The notes beneath the pieces are model-generated. The model did not search any database and had not been told where the DNA came from. It was given only the letters and a program-made list of their open reading frames with translations. A program made the translations under genes and the position numbers. Below, piece after piece: positions 55,404 to 64,000 of a stretch of DNA of 64,000 bases (its first letter is position 1; each line of letters starts with the position of its first letter). Source of the DNA: an uncultured Alphaproteobacteria bacterium (GTDB lineage Bacteria > Pseudomonadota > Alphaproteobacteria > HIMB59 > GCA-002718135); the NCBI GenBank assembly GCA_902615845.1, contig CACMQS010000004.1, positions 62,001 to 126,000 of the forward strand. The letters run 5' to 3'.

Positions 55404-55455
55404 TTTTTCTATTTTTAATTGAATTTAATTATAAATACTTTATCTGATGTCTTGT

Positions 55456-55531
<76 letters not shown>

Positions 55532-55745
55532 CTTTTTTTTGAAGGTAACTTTTTTACTTTTGTAAAGATAAACTACACAGCTTTTATTAGAGAAAAGTCT
55601 AAGTTTTTGATAATTTTTGTTTAGTTAATTAGGTAGTAAATGTTACCTTTTATCACCCTCGAAATGTTTTGTTTTATTTACGCTATTTAATCCTAAAATT
55701 CTTCAAAATTAGACTCTTACAAAATTTGTGTTAAAGTATTCTAAT
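55532..55745. other. Intergenic region after tRNA-Phe with long inverted repeat
   Basis: No gene is seen in these 214 bases. AAGGTAAC (55542-55549) and GTTACCTT (55642-55649) face each other about 100 bases apart, and the similarity extends some bases on each side (TTTTTTAC against ATTTAC in complement). No repeat of the tRNA 3' end was seen nearby, so there is no sign of an integrated element. Confidence 0.3.
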
Positions 55746-56720
55746 ATGGGCAAAAAAATTTTAGTTTTTTCAAATGGTGAAAAAATTGGAGATGGAATAA
55801 TAAAATTACAACTTCTTCATGAAATTAAAACAAGACTTCCAGACTATAAATTATATTGGCTTACTAATAAGGGTAAGACTGTTTATTCAAGCACTCTTAA
55901 ATTCATTGCAAGTAATTATATTGACGAGATTCTTGATCAATCAGATCTTAGTCCATTTTTTTGGAATAAAATATCAAAAAAATATAATTTAGAGAATGAG
56001 TTTTTTGATTATATTTTAGATACACAAAAATCAGTAATAAGAACTATAGCATTAAAACGTATCAAACATAAAAATTTTATTTCTGGATCAGCTAATGGAT
56101 TTTTTTCTTCTAAAAAAATTAAAAGTAATAAGAAAAGAAAATATTATTTAAACTACATTTTAGATTTATTAGATTTAATAGTTATTAAAAAAAATAGAAG
56201 TGATTTTAAAATTCCAATAAGTGAAAATCTCGAAGGAGTAATAAGTAATATTTTATTAAAACATAAAAGTTATGTAGGAATTGCACCTGGTGCTGGAGAA
56301 AAAAATAAGATTTGGCCTTTAGATAAATACATTGAGTTATGTAACTATCTTCAAGTAAATAATAAGACTATAGTTTTTTTTATTGGGCCTGACGAATTAT
56401 ATTTAAAAGAAAAATTAAAAAATCTTTATCCTCACTCAATATTTATCGAGGATCATATTACTGGATTTCAAAATATAGAAATTATTATGGCTACAACCAA
56501 ATATTTACAATTAGCCATATCCAACGATAGTGGAGTTAGTCATATGTTATCAACTGGACATTGCCCATTAATTAAACTTTTTGGCCCCAAAGATTCTACA
56601 AAATTTACTCCTGAAAATCGAAATCTATTTTCAATATCCTCAAGTGATTTTAACTCAAAAAATATCAATAAAATACCTGTCTCTAGAGTTATTGAAGAAA
56701 TAGAAAAAGTTCTGATTTAA
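55746..56720 (+). CDS. Glycosyltransferase family 9 (heptosyltransferase-like)
   Basis: The 324-residue protein resembles ADP-heptose:LPS heptosyltransferases (WaaC/WaaF): YVGIAPGAGEKNKIWPLDKYIELC (about 177-200), NDSGVSHMLSTGHCPLIKLFGPKD (about 258-282). It likely adds a sugar to lipopolysaccharide core. ATG 55746 is preferred; a GTG at 55728 in the same frame is possible. The next genes are amino-acid permeases, unrelated in function. Confidence 0.85.
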   Translation: MGKKILVFSNGEKIGDGIIKLQLLHEIKTRLPDYKLYWLTNKGKTVYSSTLKFIASNYIDEILDQSDLSPFFWNKISKKYNLENEFFDYILDTQKSVIRTIALKRIKHKNFISGSANGFFSSKKIKSNKKRKYYLNYILDLLDLIVIKKNRSDFKIPISENLEGVISNILLKHKSYVGIAPGAGEKNKIWPLDKYIELCNYLQVNNKTIVFFIGPDELYLKEKLKNLYPHSIFIEDHITGFQNIEIIMATTKYLQLAISNDSGVSHMLSTGHCPLIKLFGPKDSTKFTPENRNLFSISSSDFNSKNINKIPVSRVIEEIEKVLI

Positions 56721-56738
56721 AATTTCATATATTAGAAG

Positions 56739-56773
56739 GTAGACAAGTATATTTTTCATCATTACTTGTTTAC
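56739..56773 (+). promoter_or_regulatory. Stem-loop just before the first amino-acid permease
   Basis: GTAGACAAGTA (56739-56749) pairs with TACTTGTTTAC (56763-56773), 11 base pairs with one G-U, loop of 13. It ends seven bases before the permease ATG. TTTTATA follows, so it may be a terminator for the upstream gene or a leader hairpin. Confidence 0.45.
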
Positions 56774-56779
56774 TTTTAT

Positions 56780-57487
56780 ATGTTCAAATTTGATAAACTT
56801 GTATTTGGCGATGCAGGGTGGGGTGATGAATTTCTCATAGCAACATTCATGACTCTACTAGTAAGCATTTTATCAATGGGGTTAGGTCTTTTTTTAGCAA
56901 TTATTACAGTTTGGGCAAAGATAATACAAAACAGAATAACAAGATTTATTGCAAATTTTTATACAACAGTAATAAGAGGTGTTCCTGAATTATTAGTTAT
57001 TTATCTAATTTTCTTTGGCGGCAATGCTGTTGTTATGAGTATTGCTAAAGTATTTGGATATAATAAATATATAGAACTAAACGCACTTACAATTGCGACA
57101 ATTGCCATTGCAGTAATATCAGCTACATATTCCAGTGAAGTTTTAAGAGCTTCTTATTTGGCTATATCTAAGGGTCAAATAGAAGCTGCTAGAGCACTGG
57201 GTATGAATAAATTTAGTATTTTTTTTAAAGTTATTTCGCCTCAAGTTGTAAGACATGCTTTACCGGGAATAGGGAATGTATGGCAAATAACTCTTAAAGA
57301 TACTTCCCTCATTTCAGTAACTGGTCTTGTTGAAATTATGCGTCAATCTAGAATATCTTCTAACGTTGAGCATTCACCTTTAACTTTCTTAATAACAGCT
57401 GCAATATTGTATTTATGTTTAACAACAATCTCTGGCAGGATTTTTAAAACGCTAGAAGTAAATTATTCAAAAGGATTTTCTACATGA
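56780..57487 (+). CDS. Polar amino-acid ABC transporter permease (HisQ type)
   Basis: The 235-residue permease of the HisQM/GlnP family has about five helices, a VIRGVPELLVIYLIFFGGNA motif (about residue 62) and the EAA-type loop IEAARALGMNKFSIFFKVISPQ (about 134-155). It pairs with the HisM-type gene (4-base overlap). Neither a binding protein nor an ATPase gene is in the window, so they must be elsewhere. Confidence 0.9.
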   Translation: MFKFDKLVFGDAGWGDEFLIATFMTLLVSILSMGLGLFLAIITVWAKIIQNRITRFIANFYTTVIRGVPELLVIYLIFFGGNAVVMSIAKVFGYNKYIELNALTIATIAIAVISATYSSEVLRASYLAISKGQIEAARALGMNKFSIFFKVISPQVVRHALPGIGNVWQITLKDTSLISVTGLVEIMRQSRISSNVEHSPLTFLITAAILYLCLTTISGRIFKTLEVNYSKGFST

Positions 57488-58194
57488 TTGAATTTTTAAA
57501 TAGTATTCAAAATTCTCTTATTTATAAAAATTTCTTTTTGGTCCTATCTGGCTTAGATAATACAATTTTATTATTATTAATTTCACTACCACTTGGTTTT
57601 GTTTTAGCATTATTATTTGCTCTAGGAAGAGTTTCTAAAATTACATTATTGTCAAGAACAATTGCTAGTTATATTTTTGTCATTAGAGGAACCCCTTTAC
57701 TTGTTCAAATATATTTAATTTATTTCGGTTTAGGTTCTGTAAAATTTATTCGAGAAAGCTTTTTATGGTATGCATTAAAAGAACCTTTTTGGTGTGGGGT
57801 AATTGCACTTACAATTAATACTGTTGCATATGGAGCAGAAATTTTTCGCGGCGGCATTCAATCAATTGAGAAAAGTCAGGTTGAATCTGGTCTATCACTA
57901 GGATTTGGAAAATTTTTACTTTTAAGAAAAATTATACTACCTATAGCTATACGAAAAGTCTTACCATCTTACGGTAATGAATTAATACTAATGGTTAAAG
58001 CAACCTCTTTAGTTAGTCTTACAACCTACATGGAAATGACAGGTATCGCTAGAAAGATTATGGCTAAAACATTTGCACCAGTAGAAGCATTTATTGCTGC
58101 AGGTATACTTTATCTATTTTTAAATTTTTTAATGGTACAATTCGTTAAATATTTAGAATGGAAATATAATCCACACTTAAGATTAAATAATTAA
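57484..58194 (+). CDS. Polar amino-acid ABC transporter permease (HisM type)
   Basis: The 236-residue permease has FVIRGTPLLVQIYLIYFGLGS (about 61-81), the EAA-type loop VESGLSLGFGKFLLLRKIILPI and a C-terminal LMVQFVKYLEWKYNPHLR. It is partner to the preceding HisQ-type protein. The 3' end overlaps the convergent cytochrome c' gene by four bases. Confidence 0.9.
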   Translation: MIEFLNSIQNSLIYKNFFLVLSGLDNTILLLLISLPLGFVLALLFALGRVSKITLLSRTIASYIFVIRGTPLLVQIYLIYFGLGSVKFIRESFLWYALKEPFWCGVIALTINTVAYGAEIFRGGIQSIEKSQVESGLSLGFGKFLLLRKIILPIAIRKVLPSYGNELILMVKATSLVSLTTYMEMTGIARKIMAKTFAPVEAFIAAGILYLFLNFLMVQFVKYLEWKYNPHLRLNN

Positions 58195-58640
58195 TTTCTG
58201 AACTTTTTGTGACATGCCCCACAATTTGCTGACATTACTTTAAAAGCATCATTTAACATTTCACTATCTTCTAGTGCAGCACTAAGTGAAATCATTTCAA
58301 TATCACTAACAAACTTATCATTTAATTCATTAAAAGTTTCTCTATCATTCCATATTTCTTCACTAGCTCCTTTGTGCTGACTTCCTTCGGGATAGTGATT
58401 TTTAAAATCTGATGCTGCGTGTAACAAAGTTTCGTTTAATTCAAGAATTGCTTCATAATCATTAGTTTTTAACAATCTAAATATTTGAGATGACGTACTT
58501 TTAACTTTTTGCATTAAAGCCATTCTATTATTAACGATCTCTTCAAGAGATTTATCTTCTAAAGTTACTTTATGACCCATCAAAATAGTAGGCGTAATCA
58601 ACGATAGTACTATGAGTATAATTTTAGAGCGTGTAACCAT
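58191..58640 (-). CDS. Cytochrome c' (class II c-type cytochrome)
   Basis: The 149-residue protein has a signal peptide (MVTRSKIILIVLSLITPTILMG) and a four-helix-bundle body ending with the haem motif CGACHKKFRN at the C-terminus, as in cytochrome c'. Such proteins bind NO or act in electron transfer in the periplasm. Its start overlaps the iolE-like gene end by 17 bases, so the two are co-transcribed, although their functions differ. Confidence 0.88.
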   Translation of the reverse strand: MVTRSKIILIVLSLITPTILMGHKVTLEDKSLEEIVNNRMALMQKVKSTSSQIFRLLKTNDYEAILELNETLLHAASDFKNHYPEGSQHKGASEEIWNDRETFNELNDKFVSDIEMISLSAALEDSEMLNDAFKVMSANCGACHKKFRN

Positions 58641-59517
58641 TTTTTTTTAATGTAGATGAGAGGTAATTATATCCAATTTTAGCATATTCAAGTGGGTTAG
58701 CTTTTTTAGGATCCTGTTCAGCTTCAATTATAAGCCATTTTTGATACTTTTCTTCAAATAATATTTTAATTAATGGTTCATAATCGATACATCCATCTCC
58801 AGGAACAGTGAAAACACCATCTAAAAAAGACTCTCTAAAACTTAAGTCATCTTTAATAGATTTTAAAAAAACATCTTTTCTAATATCTTTACAATGAACA
58901 TGGTTAATTCGAGAAATATAATTTTTTAATACTCTTGCGTAATTTGCTTCGGCAAACATTAAGTGTCCAGTATCGTAAAGCAAAAATGTATTTTGATTTG
59001 TCATATCCATAAATCGATCTACATCTTCCTCTGACTGTATAATAGTTCCCATATGCTCATGATACGACATTGGCATTCCTTCATCCATCAGCATATCAGA
59101 TAATTCACTGATTTTTTTGCAATAGCTATCCCATTCATCTTTTTCAAGTATTGGTCTTTTACTAAGAGCTTTTGATTGATCGCCTTGGATTGATCCAGAT
59201 ACATCAGCAAAAACAAAAACATCCGCATTAATTAACTTTAATAAATTTAAATGATCTTGGAGTGCTATCCATTCTTCTTTTACACTTCTTTCTCTAAGCA
59301 TTGCCCCATACCAACCACCTGGCATTTTTAAATTAAATTTTTCTAAAAGATATTTTGTAATTCCTGGGTTTCTTGGAAATTTTCCACCTAATTCAATACC
59401 TGAAAATCCAGATGTGCTTGCATCCTCTAAACATTTTTCAATAGGAGTGTCACCTCCTAGTTCTGGCATATCATCATTGCTCCAGGCAATAGGTGCGATA
59501 CCAAGTTTAATTTTCAT
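58624..59517 (-). CDS. iolE: Myo-inosose-2 dehydratase (IolE)
   Basis: The 297-residue AP-endonuclease-type TIM barrel opens with the IolE motif GIAPIAWSNDDMPELGGDTPIEKCLEDA and continues with GFSGIELGGKFPR, MSYHEHMGTII (metal-site His), LLYDTGHLMFAEANY and HVHCKDIRK. IolE dehydrates 2-keto-myo-inositol during inositol breakdown. Other iol genes are not in the window. The sugar-phosphate isomerase fold could serve another keto-sugar, but the N-terminus is strongly IolE-like. Confidence 0.88.
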   Translation of the reverse strand: MKIKLGIAPIAWSNDDMPELGGDTPIEKCLEDASTSGFSGIELGGKFPRNPGITKYLLEKFNLKMPGGWYGAMLRERSVKEEWIALQDHLNLLKLINADVFVFADVSGSIQGDQSKALSKRPILEKDEWDSYCKKISELSDMLMDEGMPMSYHEHMGTIIQSEEDVDRFMDMTNQNTFLLYDTGHLMFAEANYARVLKNYISRINHVHCKDIRKDVFLKSIKDDLSFRESFLDGVFTVPGDGCIDYEPLIKILFEEKYQKWLIIEAEQDPKKANPLEYAKIGYNYLSSTLKKNGYTL

Positions 59518-59560
59518 GAAGTTTTACATATTTCATGATAGATGAAAAATAAAGATAAAT

Positions 59561-60382
59561 ATGAACATATTATTAGTCGATGGAAATGAAAAAGAAGCTT
59601 CTGATCGATATACAAAATTGGGTATGGATACTCAATTTCAAGTATATGAAAAAATTTTAAAAAAATATTCTAGTTCAACTATTAACATTACAACAATTCA
59701 TCCTGCTGTTCATAATAATTATCTTCCTTTAGGCATAAGTCTTGACGATTTCGAAGCTGTTGCTTGGACAGGAAGCTTGCTTAATATATATAACATGACA
59801 AAATCTATAACTAATCAAATAGATTTAGCTAAAGAATTATTTAAAAAAAAGAATAAAATATTTGGTAGTTGTTGGGGGCTTCAGGTTTTAGTAACTGCCG
59901 CAGGAGGTAAAGTAAGAAAAAATCCAAATGGCCTTGAAGCAGTTTTAGCTAAAAATATTACATTAAATCAAGATGGTGAAATTCATCCTATGTATAAAAA
60001 CAAAAAAAAATCATTTAATGCACTCTGTTGGCATTATGATGAAGCAGAAAAGCTTCCAAAAGAAACCAAAGTCCTAGCTTCAAATAAGATTAGTCAATTT
60101 CAATCTATAAGCTTTGAAGTAAACCAATCAAGTGTTTGGGCAGTGCAATACCATCCAGAATTTAATCCAAAATGGATGGCTGGACTTATGGAAATGAGAA
60201 GAGATATTTTATTAGAACAAAAAGTATATGAAAATTTATCAGAATTTGAAAACGAAAAAATGATTTTACAAAACCCTGATAATCTTGAGAAAAAAGAATT
60301 ACATATATATGATGATGTAGTTGATGAAGAAATCCATTCTTTAGAACTTTCAAATTGGTTAAATCTCAATAAAAACTATTGA
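59561..60382 (+). CDS. Class I glutamine amidotransferase-like protein
   Basis: The 273-residue protein has the class I glutaminase nucleophile elbow FGSCWGLQVL (about residue 99) and a catalytic His-Glu in AVQYHPEFNPKWM (about 194). It resembles the GMP-synthase-type amidotransferases that act as free-standing hydrolases. The synthase partner is not visible. The C-terminal tail (about residues 215-273) is acidic. The 3' end overlaps glpK by 17 bases in convergent orientation. Confidence 0.85.
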   Translation: MNILLVDGNEKEASDRYTKLGMDTQFQVYEKILKKYSSSTINITTIHPAVHNNYLPLGISLDDFEAVAWTGSLLNIYNMTKSITNQIDLAKELFKKKNKIFGSCWGLQVLVTAAGGKVRKNPNGLEAVLAKNITLNQDGEIHPMYKNKKKSFNALCWHYDEAEKLPKETKVLASNKISQFQSISFEVNQSSVWAVQYHPEFNPKWMAGLMEMRRDILLEQKVYENLSEFENEKMILQNPDNLEKKELHIYDDVVDEEIHSLELSNWLNLNKNY

Positions 60383-61847
60383 CTACATTTATAATTGATT
60401 TCCACTTACTAATACTAGAAGTTGAAATGGATTTGTTAATATTTGCTTTTACTGTTTTATCTTTTTTCCAAAGTTTACTTATTTGGCTTGTATTTTTTAA
60501 ATATCCAGATTGAATTGCTGCAAGATATGCTGCGCCAAGTGAAGTAGTCTCAACATTACTTGGTCTAATAATTTTAATTTGAGAAATATTTGCTAAACTT
60601 TGTAGAAAGCTATTATTTTTAACCATACCTCCATCAACTCTTATTTCACTAATCTTTGTCTTAGAATCTTTTTCCATACACTCAATTAATTCATAAGTTT
60701 GAAAAGATAGGCTGTCTAAAGTTGCTTTGATGATATCTTCTTTAGAAGTATTTCTAGTAATGCCAAAAAATGTTCCTCTTGCATTGGGGTTCCAATATGG
60801 GGCACCAAGTCCAGTTAAGGCTGGGACAAAAAATAAACTTTCATCTTTATTAGCTTTTTTATACAATTTATCAGTTTCACTAGAATCTTTTATAAATTTT
60901 AAATTATCGCGAAGCCATTGTATGGCAGAGCCTGCTACAAAAATACTTCCTTCATAGCAAAACATTTTTTTACCATTTATTTTAAAAGCAACAGTTGTTA
61001 GTAATCTATTTTTAGATAATTTAAATTTTTCTCCAATATTCATAAGAAGAAAACAGCCTGTACCATATGTACTTTTTGATTGCCCTTTTTTAAAACAAGC
61101 TTGACCAATTGTTGCTGACTGTTGATCTCCAGCCATGCCTCCAATTGGTATTGATTCACCAAATAATTTAGTAGAGCCAAAATCATATGCATTTTCAACT
61201 ACAGTTGGTAAGATATTTTTTGGAATATTAAATATTTTTAAAATTTTGTCAGACCACTGCTCTTTTTGAGAATCAAAAATCATGGTTCTTGAGGCATTTG
61301 ATATATCTGTTAGGTGAGATTTTCCCTTGGTTAATTTCCATAATAACCAGGTGTCTATTGTTCCAAAAAGTAAATTATTATTTTTTAAATTCTTATTTAC
61401 TTCCTTAACATTATCAATAATCCATTTAATTTTAGTAGCTGAAAAATATGGATCAAGTTCTAGACCAGTTATTTTTTGAATATTTTTATCAATCCCTTTT
61501 CTTTTTAAATTTTCACAAAGATTAGCTGTTCTTCTATCTTGCCAGACTATTGCTCTGTAAACTGGTTTCCCAGTTTTCTTATTCCACAAAACTGTTGTTT
61601 CTCTTTGATTGGTAATTCCAATTGAAATTATATTTTTTGAATTTAACTTATTTTTTTTTAATATTTTTGAAATTAAATTTCTAACATCATCCCAAATTTC
61701 TGTTGCATTATGTTCTACCCATCCTTCATTGGGAAAATATTGTTTAAATTCTTTTTGGACAATATCGAATATTTCAAATTTTTTATTATACAGTACAATT
61801 CTTGAACTTGTTGTTCCTTGATCTATTACCAAAAAATATTTTTTCAT
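60366..61847 (-). CDS. glpK: Glycerol kinase
   Basis: The 493-residue FGGY kinase phosphorylates glycerol to glycerol 3-phosphate. It has VIDQGTTSSRIVLY (about 6-19), TNQRETTVLWNKKTG (about 81-95), the GGMAGDQQSATIGQ loop (about 245) and the FGGY-like C-terminal RVDGGMVKNNSFLQSLA. It has normal length. The gene ends three bases before parE starts (in minus-strand order: parE upstream, then glpK), which suggests co-transcription. Confidence 0.94.
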   Translation of the reverse strand: MKKYFLVIDQGTTSSRIVLYNKKFEIFDIVQKEFKQYFPNEGWVEHNATEIWDDVRNLISKILKKNKLNSKNIISIGITNQRETTVLWNKKTGKPVYRAIVWQDRRTANLCENLKRKGIDKNIQKITGLELDPYFSATKIKWIIDNVKEVNKNLKNNNLLFGTIDTWLLWKLTKGKSHLTDISNASRTMIFDSQKEQWSDKILKIFNIPKNILPTVVENAYDFGSTKLFGESIPIGGMAGDQQSATIGQACFKKGQSKSTYGTGCFLLMNIGEKFKLSKNRLLTTVAFKINGKKMFCYEGSIFVAGSAIQWLRDNLKFIKDSSETDKLYKKANKDESLFFVPALTGLGAPYWNPNARGTFFGITRNTSKEDIIKATLDSLSFQTYELIECMEKDSKTKISEIRVDGGMVKNNSFLQSLANISQIKIIRPSNVETTSLGAAYLAAIQSGYLKNTSQISKLWKKDKTVKANINKSISTSSISKWKSIINVVNSFY

Positions 61848-61850
61848 AAA

Positions 61851-63785
61851 TTAGACGTCTAAATTTTTAATGAAGTTAGCATTATTTTGAATAAATTTAA
61901 AACGTAACTCTGCTTGTTTTCCCATTAAGGTTTCGAATAAATTTTCGGTATTCTTCATATCTTTCTTAGCTTTTTCAGAGTTAATCAATATTAGATTTCT
62001 TTTGTTTTGATCCATTGTAGTTTCTTTCAATTGATCAGCTGGCATTTCACCCAAACCTTTAAATCTTGTAATGTTATAATTGTCAGACTTAAATTCTTTT
62101 TCAATTAATTTATCTTTCTCTTTTTCATCATATGCGTAAAAGGATTTATTTTTGTTATAAATTTTAAATAAAGGAGGCATTGCTAAGTATAGTTTATTTT
62201 CATCAATTAAACTTTTCATATATTTATAAAAAAAAGTAATAAGTAGAGTTGCAATATGTGAACCATCAACGTCCGCATCAGTCATTAAAATTATTTTCTC
62301 ATATCGAAGTTTTGAAATTTCAAAGTTTTTTCCAATACCACAACCTAAAGATTGAATAAGATTTTGTATTTCATTGTTATCAGCAATTTTAGATAGCCCA
62401 ACATTATAAACATTTAATATTTTCCCCCTTAAAGGAAGTATTGCTTGAAATTCTCTATTTCTTGCTTGCTTAGCAGAACCTCCAGCACTGTCACCTTCAA
62501 CAATAAATATTTCAGAATCTTTTATTGATTTACTCGAACAATCTACTAATTTACCCGGAAGACGATTTCTTTCTTTAATACTTTTTCTATCCAACTCTTT
62601 AATTTTTGATAAATCAGTTCTTTGAAGAGCTCTTTCAATTAAATTATCTAAAAGTATTTTTGAATTTTTCTTATTAGCATTTAACCATAATAAAAATTCT
62701 TGTTGTGTTTGTGTTTCAATTTCTTTTTGTAAATTTGGCATTATTATTCTCTTTTTAGTTTGACCTTCAAAACTTGGATCATTTATAAAGATTGAAATAA
62801 TAACGTTAGAGTAATCAAAAATATCACTGTGATTGATATTACTGATTTTTGGGAATTGATTTTTTTGGCCATAAAGTTTTATAGCTTTTAGAATTCCATT
62901 ACGAATACCATTTTCATGAGAGCCGCCATCTGGTGTTTCAATAGTGTTACAATATGACATTAAACTTGAATTTTCATTTGTATTAAATGAAATTAAAGTT
63001 TCAAAATTTTCATTATCTTTAATTTTTGATTTTAATAAAAAATTTTTTTCAAATAATTTAGAGTTGTTTGCGTATTCTAATTGAAAATAATCTTCAATTC
63101 CTTTTTTATAAAAAAAACTTTTTTTGTTAGGGGTTTTATCTTTTATTAATTCTTTATCAATTTCAAAGTTGATAGTTGTGCCTCCAACTAATACTGATTT
63201 CATATTTATAAAATTATATAATTTTTTTGGAACAAATTGTGTTTCTTCAAATATGCTTTCATCTGGGACAAAAGAAATTTCTGTACCTTTTAATTTTTTG
63301 CTACATTTTTCAATTTTTATTTTTGTCTTAACCTTTCCTTTTGAGTAATCTTGTTTATACACTTTTCCATCTTTGAATACCTGAACTTGTAATAAAGAAC
63401 TTAATGCATTTACAACAGAAATCCCAACCCCGTGTAATCCACCAGAAGTTTTGTAAGCATTACTGTTAAATTTACCACCTGCGTGAAGTGTAGTTAAAAC
63501 TACTTCAAGTGCTCTTTTATTTTTATATTTTGGATGAAAATCAATAGGAATACCTCTTCCATTATCTTTTATTTTTATCGAACCATCTTTTTTATATTGA
63601 AAACATATATCGGTCGCGTGACCAGCTAAAACTTCATCTATACTATTATCTAATACCTCATTAACTAAATGATGAAGACCATCTTGATTTGTGCTTCCAA
63701 TATACATGCCCGGTCTTTTACGAACTGGCTCAAGACCCTCAAGTACTTCAATATCTTTAGCATTATAAGTTGATTTTTTAGCCAC
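61851..63785 (-). CDS. parE: DNA topoisomerase IV subunit B
   Basis: The 644-residue type IIA topoisomerase subunit has the GHKL ATPase pattern (EVLDNSIDEVLAGHA, DNGRGIPIDFH, GGLHGVGISVVNAL), the TOPRIM motif FIVEGDSAGGSAKQARNREFQAILPLRGKILNV and DADVDGSHIATLL. The NRE and LRGKI details match ParE better than GyrB. It separates daughter chromosomes. glpK follows directly. Confidence 0.9.
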   Translation of the reverse strand: MAKKSTYNAKDIEVLEGLEPVRKRPGMYIGSTNQDGLHHLVNEVLDNSIDEVLAGHATDICFQYKKDGSIKIKDNGRGIPIDFHPKYKNKRALEVVLTTLHAGGKFNSNAYKTSGGLHGVGISVVNALSSLLQVQVFKDGKVYKQDYSKGKVKTKIKIEKCSKKLKGTEISFVPDESIFEETQFVPKKLYNFINMKSVLVGGTTINFEIDKELIKDKTPNKKSFFYKKGIEDYFQLEYANNSKLFEKNFLLKSKIKDNENFETLISFNTNENSSLMSYCNTIETPDGGSHENGIRNGILKAIKLYGQKNQFPKISNINHSDIFDYSNVIISIFINDPSFEGQTKKRIIMPNLQKEIETQTQQEFLLWLNANKKNSKILLDNLIERALQRTDLSKIKELDRKSIKERNRLPGKLVDCSSKSIKDSEIFIVEGDSAGGSAKQARNREFQAILPLRGKILNVYNVGLSKIADNNEIQNLIQSLGCGIGKNFEISKLRYEKIILMTDADVDGSHIATLLITFFYKYMKSLIDENKLYLAMPPLFKIYNKNKSFYAYDEKEKDKLIEKEFKSDNYNITRFKGLGEMPADQLKETTMDQNKRNLILINSEKAKKDMKNTENLFETLMGKQAELRFKFIQNNANFIKNLDV

Positions 63786-63825
63786 AAATATTTCTTATCA
63801 AAAGTGTTGTTCTAAAAACATAAAA

Positions 63826-63847
63826 AAAACCGCCCTAAGGCGGTTTT
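63826..63847. terminator. Bidirectional intrinsic terminator between glnA and parE
   Basis: AAAACCGCC (63826-63834) pairs with GGCGGTTTT (63839-63847), loop CTAA, with A-tracts and T-tracts on either side. It fits a terminator for glnA on the minus strand, and also works on the plus strand. Confidence 0.8.
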
Positions 63848-63869
63848 CTTTATAGAGACAAGTATGATT

Positions 63870-64000
63870 CTACACGTCGTAGTATAATTTAAACTCGTGT
63901 GGATGAGGTCTAATATTAATAGGGTCAACCTCGCTCTCTTTTTTATAGCTAATATAAGTTTCAATTACATCTTTGGTGAATACATCACCCTCTAATAAAA
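63870..64000 (-). CDS. glnA: Glutamine synthetase, C-terminal end only
   Basis: The minus strand gives [21 protein letters not shown]...[19 protein letters not shown] and a TAG stop at 63870-63872. This is the standard C-terminal end of type I glutamine synthetase (TPHPxEFxLYYxV). The rest lies outside the window. It assimilates ammonium into glutamine. Confidence 0.92.
   Translation of the reverse strand, partial: LLEGDVFTKDVIETYISYKKESEVDPINIRPHPHEFKLYYDV

Noticed and set aside
55532..55745. An integrated element at tRNA-Phe
   Set aside because: No integrase, no second tRNA 3' end copy and no shift in gene content typical of phages; the next genes are ordinary.

Overview
The window is about 70% A+T, densely packed and mostly single-copy, with many short gene overlaps, few repeats and no insertion sequence or phage gene. 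The gene content (a short-form HisG, MurA-HisG-HisD-InfA-YacG-tRNA-Phe order, ParE next to GlnA, MntR beside a putative Mn exporter, many solute-binding-protein transporters) fits a streamlined marine alphaproteobacterium, in the style of SAR11/Pelagibacterales or the HIMB59/AEGEAN-169 type lineages. The exact lineage is an inference; a marker-gene tree would settle it.

Layout. 1-631 is the 5' part of a fatty acid desaturase running off the left edge. 795-6280 (+) holds a phytanoyl-CoA dioxygenase-like protein, a PanB-like protein and a CUT1-type sugar ABC transporter (binding protein plus two unusual permeases, no ATPase). 6284-10895 (-) is a second sugar operon: FrcBCA/RbsBAC-type binding protein, ATPase and permease, then ThuA-like and ThuB-like enzymes. 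10958-14742 holds an aldehyde dehydrogenase, a serine hydrolase and a second desaturase, with the C-terminal scrap of a third desaturase between the first two. 14860-25967 is mostly housekeeping: UDP-glucose dehydrogenase, phosphomannomutase, D-Ala-D-Ala carboxypeptidase, ClpS/ClpA, an acyltransferase-like protein, RidA, cyclophilin, dipeptidase, a LysE exporter and PdxJ. 26042-31105 is a group of small proteins and glutathione-S-transferase-like enzymes plus tRNA-Thr. 31299-33909 holds an ABC-F ATPase and an HpaI-type aldolase.

34230-48250 is the most distinctive region. A CUT1 sugar transporter (again with no ATPase) is followed by four tandem paralogous genes, each about 720 codons, encoding ADP-ribosylglycohydrolase-fold proteins with long beta-rich C-terminal extensions, then an aldo/keto reductase and an MFS transporter. 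All eight reading frames after the binding protein point the same way with short gaps. I read it as an import-and-cleave operon for an unidentified glycoside-like solute. The binding-protein genes of all three sugar transporters are followed directly by a strong stem-loop.

48255-64000 returns to housekeeping: a nitrilase-family amidase, a methyltransferase, a possible small RNA, MntR with its divergent Mn exporter, DUF2256, MurA, HisG, HisD, InfA, YacG, tRNA-Phe, a GT9 glycosyltransferase, two polar-amino-acid permeases, cytochrome c', IolE, a glutamine amidotransferase, GlpK, ParE and the 3' end of GlnA at the right edge.

Metabolic reading: uptake of several organic solutes (sugars, possibly keto-sugar or inositol derivatives, glycerol, amino acids) combined with oxidoreductase-based sugar processing (Gfo/Idh/MocA, ThuA, IolE, aldo/keto reductase). 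Substrates cannot be read from sequence alone.
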